Shown here piece by piece: positions 22,575-30,600 of a stretch of 30,938 bases of DNA; position 1 is the stretch's first letter; each line of letters opens with the position of its first letter. The position numbers and the translations under genes were made by a program. The notes under the pieces are model-generated. The model made no database searches. It was not told the origin of the DNA and saw nothing but the letters and a program-made list of their open reading frames with translations. This DNA comes from Verrucomicrobia bacterium UBA1211. GTDB taxonomy: Bacteria > Verrucomicrobiota > Kiritimatiellia > RFP12 > UBA1067. The stretch is from positions 7,201 through 38,138 of the forward strand of contig DBXN01000038.1 of assembly GCA_002309585.1 (NCBI GenBank). The letters run 5' to 3'.

Positions 22575-24331
22575 CAACCACCTATGACAGATTTCCAGCG
22601 GTCCCGGTGCCGGTCTCGGCGCGGGATTACGCCGTTTCGGGATGGGCGGCGATCGGCGCCGAGCTACGCAAGGCGGTCGCCGCGCGCGGAAAACAGAGAA
22701 CCGTCGTTTGCGTCGATCTCTACCACGGGGTTTGGGAGGAGGAGGTGCTGGCCGCCCTGCGGACGGCGCTGGATCCCGATGTGGTGCTGGAGACGCGCGT
22801 CGCCAACAAATCCGCTCCGGCGGTGAAGGCGATGCTCGCGCACGATGTGGGCGAGGATCGTGTTTTCGCTTTTCTCGCGCATTGGGCGGCGCGCGATTTC
22901 TTTGATTCGGATGCGGTCGCGGCGTTCAAGAAACGGTTGGCGGCGGTTGAATCCGGTGTCATCCTCGTCTACGGGGTGGCGGCGTCGGTCTGCTGTCCCG
23001 CGCCTGACCTGCTGGTCTACGCGGACATGGCGCGCTGGGGAATTCAGCTTCGGTTCCGTTCCGGCCGACTCTCCAACTGGTTGACGGACAATGCGGGCGA
23101 GGATCCGCTGCGTCTCTACAAACGCGGGTACTTTATCGATTGGCGGGCGCTCGACCGGCACAAGTGCGGGCTGTTCGACCGTATCGATTATCTCTTGGAC
23201 ACCAACGCGCCGGAGCCGAAGCTGATGACGGGATCGGCATTCAGGGCGGGGCTTGACTGTGCGGCGGCCCGTCCCTTCCGCGTGAAGCCCTATTTCGATC
23301 CGGGCGTGTGGGGCGGACAGTGGATGAAGGAGCGGTTTGGGTTGGACCCTGCACAGCCGAACTACGCTTGGAGTTTCGATTGCGTGCCAGAGGAGAATTC
23401 CCTGCTGATGGATGTCGGGGGTGTCGTTCTGGAAACCCCCGCGATCAACCTCGTTTTCCGCAAGCCGCATGCCTTGCTGGGCGAGAAGGTCTTTGCGCGG
23501 TTTGGCGCCGAATTCCCGATCCGTTTCGATATGCTTGACACGATGCGGGGCGGAAACCTCTCGCTCCAGTGCCATCCGTTGACGGATTACATCCAGCGGA
23601 CCTTCGGGATGCACTATACGCAGGATGAGAGTTATTACCTGCTTGATGCGGATGCGTCCGTATCGCCCTGCGTGTATCTGGGGGTGAAGACGGGCGTGAA
23701 GCGCGAGGCGCTGGCGGCGGCTTTGGCGGAGAGCGGACAGACGGGCCGGTTCGATGCTGAATCGTTCGTGAACGCCTTTCCCGCGAAACGGCATGACCAC
23801 TTCCTGATTCCCGCCGGCACCGTTCACTGTTCCGGCGCGAACTGTATGGTGCTGGAGATCTCCGCCACGCCGTATATCTTCACCTTCAAGATGTGGGATT
23901 GGGGGCGGCTTGGGCTGGATGGCAAGCCCCGCCCGATCCATGCGGACCATGCGTTGGCGAACATTCAGTTCAACCGCGACACCGAGTGGGTTCGGAATAA
24001 TCTCGTGGGACAGGTGGAGGTCCTGTCGGAAACCGATGGCATCCGTGAGGAACGGACGGGGCTCCACGCCTATGAGTTCATCGAGACGCGACGGCATTGG
24101 TTCACGAAGCCGGTCGCACATGACACGAACGGCGGCGTCAATGTGCTGAACCTGGTGGAGGGGGCCGAGGCTTCCGTGGAGAGCCCGACCGGCGCCTTCG
24201 AGCCGTTCGCGGTGCATTACGCCGAGACCTTCATCGTCCCGGCTTCGGTCGGGCGATATGTGATCCGGCCGACAGGACCTGACGCCGATAAACCGCACGC
24301 GACCATCAAAGCATATGTGAGGGAAGGTTAA
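22571..24331 (+). CDS. Class I mannose-6-phosphate isomerase, long Bacteroides-type
   Basis: Interconverts mannose-6-phosphate and fructose-6-phosphate in the cytoplasm. The 586-residue product has two parts. An N-terminal half (about 1-235) of unknown, kinase-like alpha/beta appearance carries YADMARWGIQLR, KRGYFIDWR and HKCGLFDRIDYLLDTN. The cupin isomerase follows: PYFDPGVWGGQWMKE (240-254), FGAEFPIRFD, then metal ligands Gln333 and His335 in LSLQCHP, Glu353 in TQDESYY, and His419 in IPAGTVHCSGAN. I recall close Bacteroides relatives of the same length with the same N-terminal half. ATG 22571 overlaps the GH92 stop as ATGA and is preferred to an upstream in-frame non-ATG start at 22547. 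Together with the GH92 enzyme and the ROK kinase at 14318 it completes a route from mannosides to glycolysis. Confidence 0.93.
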   Translation: MTTTYDRFPAVPVPVSARDYAVSGWAAIGAELRKAVAARGKQRTVVCVDLYHGVWEEEVLAALRTALDPDVVLETRVANKSAPAVKAMLAHDVGEDRVFAFLAHWAARDFFDSDAVAAFKKRLAAVESGVILVYGVAASVCCPAPDLLVYADMARWGIQLRFRSGRLSNWLTDNAGEDPLRLYKRGYFIDWRALDRHKCGLFDRIDYLLDTNAPEPKLMTGSAFRAGLDCAAARPFRVKPYFDPGVWGGQWMKERFGLDPAQPNYAWSFDCVPEENSLLMDVGGVVLETPAINLVFRKPHALLGEKVFARFGAEFPIRFDMLDTMRGGNLSLQCHPLTDYIQRTFGMHYTQDESYYLLDADASVSPCVYLGVKTGVKREALAAALAESGQTGRFDAESFVNAFPAKRHDHFLIPAGTVHCSGANCMVLEISATPYIFTFKMWDWGRLGLDGKPRPIHADHALANIQFNRDTEWVRNNLVGQVEVLSETDGIREERTGLHAYEFIETRRHWFTKPVAHDTNGGVNVLNLVEGAEASVESPTGAFEPFAVHYAETFIVPASVGRYVIRPTGPDADKPHATIKAYVREG

Positions 24332-24344
24332 GGGAAGGGTTACG

Positions 24345-24396
24345 GGACGGGTAGGACGGGTAGGACGGGTAGGACGGGGAGGACGGACGGGACGGG
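24345..24396 (+). repeat. G-rich 9-bp minisatellite
   Basis: GGACGGGTA is repeated at 24345, 24354 and 24363, then once as GGACGGGGA (24372-24380), followed by degraded GGACGG/ACGGGACGGG units. It fills the gap between the isomerase stop and the next ribosome-binding site. The spaced GGG runs (24349, 24358, 24367, 24376) also satisfy a four-run G-quadruplex pattern with six-base loops on the coding strand. Confidence 0.85.
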
Positions 24397-24419
24397 TGAT
24401 CATGGGCGGGAGGTTGTTG

Positions 24420-25277
24420 ATGAGCGGTACGAAAGTGGTTTTTGGGGGTGGGCGGCTGGTTTGGGCGACGGTCGCCCTTCTGGCCTTGGGTTCCTTTTGC
24501 ATCGGTGCGGAGCCGGAAGCCGTCAAGCCGTTGCGGGATGGACATTCCCATAACGATTACTGGCGGAAACGGCCCATGCTTGACGCGCTTGATCACGGCT
24601 TCTGCAGTGTTGAGGCGGATGTCTTCCTTCGCGACGGACAGTTCTGGGTGGGGCACATGACGGCGGAGATTCTCTTGCGGCGTAATCTGGAAACCGTCTA
24701 CCTTCAGACGCTCAAGGAACGGATCGAACGCAATGGTGGGACCGTTTATCCGGGTGTCAAGACGTTCTATCTGTGGATCGAATTCAAGGAGGAGCCGGAA
24801 GCGGCCTGGGCGGCGCTGTCGCCGCTGCTGGAGAAGTACAAGGAGATGCTGTGCCAAGTGACCGATGGCGTGCGCAAGCCCGGACCGGTCCAGGTGATCA
24901 TCACCGGCAATCGGCCGTTCAAGGCGTTTGAGGATGCCAAAGGCAAGACGTTCTACGCGACGCTGGACGGACGGTTCGGCGATCTGGACAATCCCAGCCG
25001 TCCGGCATGGATGGTGGGCGCGATCAACGAGAATTGGGGGAGCGTCTGCTCATGGCGGGGCAAGGGACCGTTTCCCGAAGATCAGCGCGCCAAACTTGCC
25101 GCGTTGGTTGAGAAGGCGCATCGGCAGGGCAGGGTGCTTCGTTTCTGGGGGGCGCCTCAAACCGATGTTTTCTGGACGGAATTGCGCCGTCTGAAGATCG
25201 ATTTCATTAATACCGACCACTTGACGGCGTTCCGGGATTTCGACCGGACCTATCAGCCCGGTTCCAATCCCAAGTAG
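24420..25277 (+). CDS. Secreted PI-PLC / glycerophosphodiesterase-like protein
   Basis: A 285-residue protein with a signal peptide ending IGA at residue 30. The start HSHNDY (42-47), then SVEADVFLRDGQFWVGH with Glu65, Asp67 and His79, is the metal and catalytic face of the TIM-barrel phosphodiesterases (PI-specific phospholipase C / GDPD superfamily), of the AIM6-like type common in Bacteroidota and PVC bacteria. Later motifs fit the barrel: YLWIEFKE (strand with acidic ligand), QVIITGNRP, RVLRFWGAP and the end strand DFINTDHL. It would cut a phosphodiester such as a glycerophospho- or inositol-phospholipid outside the cytoplasm; the substrate is unknown. GGGAGG seven bases before ATG 24420 fixes the start over upstream GTG 24396 and ATG 24402. 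It follows the isomerase after the minisatellite and may belong to the same unit. Confidence 0.85.
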   Translation: MSGTKVVFGGGRLVWATVALLALGSFCIGAEPEAVKPLRDGHSHNDYWRKRPMLDALDHGFCSVEADVFLRDGQFWVGHMTAEILLRRNLETVYLQTLKERIERNGGTVYPGVKTFYLWIEFKEEPEAAWAALSPLLEKYKEMLCQVTDGVRKPGPVQVIITGNRPFKAFEDAKGKTFYATLDGRFGDLDNPSRPAWMVGAINENWGSVCSWRGKGPFPEDQRAKLAALVEKAHRQGRVLRFWGAPQTDVFWTELRRLKIDFINTDHLTAFRDFDRTYQPGSNPK

Positions 25278-25368
25278 TCGCACAGGCGAGGGAGAAGCGG
25301 CTCAAAAGCGGTCGGTCGGGTTCCTCCCCGGGATGCTGTTCGCTCGCCGCCGCCGATGATTTTGCCGC

Positions 25369-25398
25369 TTGCAACGGGTTGCGGCGGAGTGATAAAAT
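25369..25398 (+). promoter_or_regulatory. Candidate panB promoter with overlapping inverted repeat
   Basis: TTGCAA (25369-25374), an 18-base spacer and TAAAAT (25393-25398, 5/6) lie just before ATG 25405, so the start of transcription would be at or next to the start codon. GCCGC (25364-25368) with GCGGC (25381-25385), and GCAAC with GTTGC inside, form an inverted repeat over the -35 and spacer that could be an operator. Confidence 0.5.
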
Positions 25399-25404
25399 AA
25401 GGAC

Positions 25405-26244
25405 ATGAAATCGTGGACCATTACTAAGTTCAAGGCGGCGAAGGGCGGTCAGAAGACGGCTTGCGTGACCGCCTATGATTACGCTTTCGCCCGGTTGGCT
25501 GACGAGGCCGGGTTGCCTTTGGTTTTGGTGGGGGACTCGCTCGGCATGACGATGCTGGGGTATGCGTCGACCCTGCCGGTGACGATGGAAGAGATGCTGC
25601 ATCACACGGCGGCGGTCGCGCGTGGGACGGTGAAGAATACGCTGGTCGTCGGGGATATGCCGTTTCTCTCCTATCAGGTTTCTCTTGAGGAGGGGTTGCG
25701 GAACGCGGGCCGTTTCCTTCAGGCGGGCGCCGATGCCGTCAAGCTGGAGGGCGGGGCGTGCCGCGCCGAGCTGATCCGGGCGTGTGTCGCGACCGGGATC
25801 CCCGTGATGGGGCATATCGGGCTGACCCCGCAGTCGGTCAATCTCCTGGGCGGGTTCAAGGTTCAGGGCAAGACGCGGGAGGCGTGCGAGCAGTTGCTGC
25901 GCGACGCCAAGGCATTGGATGCGGCGGGGGTCTTCTCAATCGTGTTGGAGTGCACGCCGCCGGATCTCGCCAAGGCGATCACCGAGTCGGTGAGCGTGCC
26001 GACCATCAGCGTCGGGGCGGGACCGCACTGCGATTCGCAGATGCTGGTGCTTCACGATATGCTGGGTTTGACGGAGGGGCATGTTCCGAAGTTTGTGAAG
26101 CGTTACGCCGAATTGGGGGAGACGGTGAAGGCGGCGTTCTCGACCTTCGCCCGGGAGGTTTCGGAAGGGCAATTCCCAGCTCCCGAACAGGTCTATCCGC
26201 CGACGGGCTTTTTCAGCGAGTCGTCTCCGGCTTCCGACGGTTGA
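25405..26244 (+). CDS. panB: 3-methyl-2-oxobutanoate hydroxymethyltransferase (ketopantoate synthase)
   Basis: Adds a one-carbon unit from methylene-tetrahydrofolate to alpha-ketoisovalerate, the first step to pantothenate and so to CoA and phosphopantetheine. The 279-residue product is full length with the family metal and catalytic residues in place: VGDSLGM (Asp44), VVGDMPF (Asp84), KLEGG (Glu115), MGHIGLTPQSVN (135-145), LEC (Glu182) and ISVGAGPHCDSQMLV (201-215; Ser replaces the usual Gly after Asp). An AAGGA stands only one base before the ATG, in line with leaderless or near-leaderless transcription. The next gene, a ketosynthase-like protein, begins 22 bases downstream and is followed by a protein ending in a phosphopantetheinyl transferase, so precursor supply and carrier activation may be linked in one operon. 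Confidence 0.95.
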   Translation: MKSWTITKFKAAKGGQKTACVTAYDYAFARLADEAGLPLVLVGDSLGMTMLGYASTLPVTMEEMLHHTAAVARGTVKNTLVVGDMPFLSYQVSLEEGLRNAGRFLQAGADAVKLEGGACRAELIRACVATGIPVMGHIGLTPQSVNLLGGFKVQGKTREACEQLLRDAKALDAAGVFSIVLECTPPDLAKAITESVSVPTISVGAGPHCDSQMLVLHDMLGLTEGHVPKFVKRYAELGETVKAAFSTFAREVSEGQFPAPEQVYPPTGFFSESSPASDG

Positions 26245-26266
26245 CGGTTGACCATGGACTTTCGCT

Positions 26267-27697
26267 ATGCCGGGTCTGCACCATACCTCGCGTGAAGATA
26301 TCGTCATAACCGGGATGGCCTGCCGGTTCGCGCAGGCGCCGGATTTGGCGGCGTTGTGGCGGAACATCCTGACCAAGAAGAGCTGTTTCACGCCAGCGGC
26401 ATTCACGCAGAGCGAAGAGTCCCAGGTTCCAAGCCGGTCGGACCTCTTCGAGAATGCGGTGACTCCCGCCTTCTCGGCGAGTCTGGACGAGTTGTACGCC
26501 TGCAATCCCGGTGATCAGTATTTCCCGCAGAAGACGCATATCGGCGAGAATCCCGATCTCTTCTTCACGGTCCAGCTGGTCATCGACGCCTTGCGGGACG
26601 TCGGACGCGGAAACCACGCGTTGCCGACCGACCGTGTGTCGTTCCGGTTGGGATATGCCCCGCCGTTCAATATCGCCACGGTCAACTGGCTGCAGCATAC
26701 CTATTTTCTCGATTTGACGCTGGACCTCGTGCATAAGTTCTTCCCGGGGGCTTCGCCCGACCAGATGGATGAGATCCGCAATCAGCTGGTGGGGGCGTTG
26801 CCGGCGGCGAATCCCTATGCCTTCCTGTCGGGGTTCGGCTCGGCGCTCACCGCATGGACCTCCCATTTTCTCGGGTTCGCGGGACCGGCGTGTGTGTTGG
26901 ACGCGGGGGCCGTCTCGGGGATACAGGCGCTTCAGTGCGCGATGGATGACCTGCGCGCCAAACGGTGCGATATCGCGTTGGCGGGGGCGATCCAGCCGCC
27001 TTTGTGCGCCGCCTTCGTCAAGGGCATTGCGGGTGTCTTCCGTTTCTCCGCCACCAAAACGCTCCGTCCCTTCTGCCGGGAGTCGGATGGGACCCTGCCG
27101 GGCGAGGGCGGGGTGATCTTTGTCCTGAAGCGGCTGAAGGATGCGTTGCGGCAGAATGACCGGATTTACGCGATCATCCGGAGCACGGGTATCGCGGCCG
27201 CCGCGATTGACCAGCAGAAACAGGTCCCGACGCCGGAACGGTTGACGCTCGCCATGCGCCGTGCCTTTGAGGCGGCGGATGTCACGCCGGAATCGGTACA
27301 GATGATCGAGGCGAACGGATCGGGCATCCCGCATTCGGACCAGACGGAAATCCATGTCCTTCAGGAGCTGTACGGCGAACGCCGGGCAGGATCTCCGCTG
27401 GTGGGGGTCGGTTCGGTGAAGGGGAATATCGGCCATACGCTGTGGGCCGCTTCGGCGGCGGGAGTCGTGAAAGCGGCCTTGTCGATTTACCATCAGGTAC
27501 TTCCTCCGCAGGTGACGGTTGAAAAGCCCTACGCGCGGCTCTACTCCGCGCATTCGCCGATCTATCTGATGGCCGATTCGCGGCCGTGGCTGCGGGGTGA
27601 CAAGAAGAATCCCCGCCGCGCCTGCGTGACCGCGCTCGACTTCTCGGGGACATGCGCCGCCGCGATCCTCGAAGAGTATCCGGGAGGTGAGAAGTGA
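26267..27697 (+). CDS. Ketosynthase-like protein lacking the active-site cysteine
   Basis: A 476-residue type-I beta-ketoacyl-synthase fold. It begins with EDIVITGMACRFAQAPDLAALWRNI, the usual KS opening, and has DGTLPGEGGVIFVLKRL and the late GSVKGNIGHTLWAASAAGVVKAAL. Aligned without gaps to the nucleophile motif (GPxxxxDTACSS), residues 206-217 read GPACVLDAGAVS, placing Ala215 where the catalytic Cys should be. The first active-site His is Asn350 (EANGSG for EAHGTG). The second, His390, is kept. So the Cys-His-His triad is Ala-Asn-His and normal condensation is not expected. Such proteins act as chain-length-factor-like partners in other systems, which is a possible role here. The next frame starts within its stop codon (GTGA). 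A long insert (about 60-190) with YFPQKTHIGENPDLFFTVQ is typical of KS N-halves but divergent. Confidence 0.88.
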   Translation: MPGLHHTSREDIVITGMACRFAQAPDLAALWRNILTKKSCFTPAAFTQSEESQVPSRSDLFENAVTPAFSASLDELYACNPGDQYFPQKTHIGENPDLFFTVQLVIDALRDVGRGNHALPTDRVSFRLGYAPPFNIATVNWLQHTYFLDLTLDLVHKFFPGASPDQMDEIRNQLVGALPAANPYAFLSGFGSALTAWTSHFLGFAGPACVLDAGAVSGIQALQCAMDDLRAKRCDIALAGAIQPPLCAAFVKGIAGVFRFSATKTLRPFCRESDGTLPGEGGVIFVLKRLKDALRQNDRIYAIIRSTGIAAAAIDQQKQVPTPERLTLAMRRAFEAADVTPESVQMIEANGSGIPHSDQTEIHVLQELYGERRAGSPLVGVGSVKGNIGHTLWAASAAGVVKAALSIYHQVLPPQVTVEKPYARLYSAHSPIYLMADSRPWLRGDKKNPRRACVTALDFSGTCAAAILEEYPGGEK

Positions 27698-30600
27698 CGT
27701 CCCCCCGCCATCTCTACGATCTGTTCGACAGCGAGCTGTGCCTGGTGGGCGCGGCGGATAACGCCGCATTGATCCAGGAGGTCCGTCGGGTCATCCGTTT
27801 TCTGGAGCATGCGCCGGACGTTTCGCTGGAGGATGTCGCCTACACCTGCGCCTGCACGGCGCGGCGCCGTCCCGCGGTGCTGGCGGTGGTCGCGACCTCG
27901 ACGCAGGATCTCCTGGCCCGGCTTCAGATCGCTTTGAAGAAACTGGAGGAGGAGGCGCCCCGGATTCGGGATAAGAGCGGGACCTATTATTTCCGCGAAC
28001 GGCTCTGCCCGCGGGGCCGCGTGGCGTTCCTGTTTCCCGGTTCCAACACCTTTTATCCGGATTTGCTGCGCGACCTCTGCCTCGCGTTCAGCTGTTGCCG
28101 TCAGACGTTTGACGAGTGGGTGGAGGCGATGTCGGTCGGGCCGTTTGCCCCGGCGGATTTCGTTTTCCCGCCTTCAGCCTGCTATCGGAAAGCGGTCTCT
28201 TCCGATTCCTCTGAGGTTTTCGCGCAGTCGCTCGTCGGCGTTCATGCGGCGAACCTTTCGATCTACCGGCTTTTCGATCAGTTGGGCATCGCGCCGGATG
28301 GTTTGGCCGGTTTCGGCGGCGGGGATTTCGCCGCGTTGGCGGTCGCGGGGGTGTATGGCGAACAGACGCGGAACAAGCGGGTCCTGTTCATGCGCGAGGG
28401 CTTCCAGATGTTGAATCGGCTGGCGAGCCGGGAGGATTTCCCTTCGTGCCGGCTGATCGTCACGCTGGACGCGCCCGCCGACCTGATCGAAGGCCTGCAG
28501 GCGCGTTTCCCCGGCCGTCTGGTGATCGCGCTCTACGCCAGCACGCGGCAACTGACCTTGGCGCTCTCCTATGACATTCTGGACGAAGTGGTCCGGACGC
28601 TCGCCGAGGCCGGCGTGAAGACGGTCCACCTGCCGGCGGTCCGGCCCTTCAACACGCCGTGGTGCGCGAAGGGACTGCCCTCCATCCGCCAGTTCCTGAC
28701 CCATTGGATCCGGCATGTGCCCAAGATCCCCATCTACTCGTGCGCGACCGGCGAACGGCTGCCCGCCTCCATCAAGTCGATCCTCCGGCTGACGGTTGAC
28801 CAGTGGACGGCACCGATCCAGTTCACCACGACCATCAAGAAGATGTATGATGACGGTTTCCGCGTCTTTGTCGAACTCGGTGCGCGCGGCAACATGACCA
28901 ATGCGGTGACCGAGATCCTGAAGACGGTACCGCATCAGGCCGTCGCCGTGAACCGAATCCACCGGTCCGGGCTGCTGCAGCTCAACCACGCATTGGGCAT
29001 GTTGGCGGCGCAGGGGGTCGCGTTGGACGCGACGGTCCTGCATCAGCACCGCCGCCGGAACACGTTGAATTTCGACAAGCCGATGTCGGCCATCCGGCAA
29101 TCGGACAAGGAACTCCGTCTGAACGCGAACCTTCCGACCTTTACCCTCTTCGCCCCGTCAAACGAGTTTGTCACCGCTTCGCAGCAGGCGGGTGCGGCCG
29201 ACCGGAAGCCGCTGCAGGATGGCTCTGGTCAGCGGCGTTTGAACTTCGGGGCGGACTTCCCGTTGCTCGCCAACGCCGCGATTGTCGAGGAACAGCCGGG
29301 GATCATGCTGGAGGTCGCCAAGACGCTGACCCTGGAGGATTATCCCTTCATGCGGGATTTCGCGATCGGGTCGAGCCAGTTGTCCTACGCCATGCCGCAC
29401 ATGAAGGGCCTCACGCTGCTTTCGCTTATTTCCGGATTGGAGATGATGTGCGAGACGGCCCGGCGGCTCTCCCCGCGGCTGCGTGTCGTGCGGGTGGATA
29501 ATCTCCGGTCGCAGCGGTGGGTCGGTTTCCAGCACGGCTCCCTGCGGGTGAATCTCCGCGCGGAGCGGGTACCGTGGTCGGATCCTGCCTTCTCCGCTGT
29601 CCGGGTCCAGTTGCGCGACGACACCCCGAACAGCGCCTACACGTGGCCGATCATGGAGGCGGTCGTGCTGTTGGCGGCGGATGTCCCGAAGGCGCCGGAT
29701 CCGATGCATCCCGTTCCCCTGGCGAATCCCCGGCCCGTCAACTGGTCCACGCGCGACATCTACCCCGACCGGCTCTTCCAGGGCGGGAGCCTTCAGATTG
29801 TCCGGCATGTCGATTTGTGGAGCGATGGGGGAATCGATTTCGAGGTGGAGGTCCCGTGCCGGGAACATGCGGTCCGTTCCACCCATTTTCCGCTTTTCTC
29901 GATCTGGCCGACCCTGTTGGACGGCATTGTCTCGTGCTTCTCGCTCTGGCGGTCGCATGAGAAGTTTGCCGGCGCGGTTTCGATTCCCTTCCGGTCCCGG
30001 AGGATCACCTTCTACACCAACCACTTTACGGAAGGGGCGAGGTTGCGCGGGTATCTGCGGCTCTTCTCCGTGACACCCCGGTCCCATGTGGCGGACATCC
30101 AGGTTTCCGATGGCGACGGTCGCCTGCTGCTGGAGATCAAGGGATGGGAAGAGTTGTGCGAGCGTGTCCCGCCGGAGTATCAGCAGTACATCCTCCAGCC
30201 CTCCGAGAAGTTCATCACCCAGCCGTTGCCGTTGGAGTTGATCGGCAATCCCCAGACGCCGGTCGCGGCGTCGATGGCGATGGACATCCCGATCCCGATT
30301 TTCGAGCACAATCAGGAACTTTGGCTGAAGAGTCTGGCCTATGTGCTGTTGAGCCCGACCGAGCGGGAGGAGTGGTTCGAGATGCAGGGTTCGACCGCGC
30401 GCCGGGTTGAGTGGCTCTTCGGCCGGGCGGTGGCCAAGGAGTCGGTCCGCCGCTTCCTCAAGCGGTATCATCACGCCCACTGGACGTCGGCCGATATTCC
30501 CATCTGGGCGGACGATTCGGGCAAGCCCCATCCGCTGGGCATGTGGAAGGAACATTCGCCGGTGAATCTGGACCTCTCCATCGCGCACACCTCGAAGCTG

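Noticed and set aside
24345..24396. CRISPR array
   Set aside because: Units are 9 bases, directly abutting, with no unique spacers.
22664..24526. 620-codon minus-strand frame opposite the isomerase, and similar long frames at 4282-5637, 12933-14243 and 29158-30684
   Set aside because: They lie opposite well-supported genes; high GC at third positions removes stops on the other strand. Products are Arg/His/Pro-rich without domains.
26891..26893. Cys209 of the ketosynthase-like protein as the catalytic nucleophile
   Set aside because: In the ungapped alignment to GPxxxxDTACSS it falls six residues too early; the nucleophile position is Ala215.
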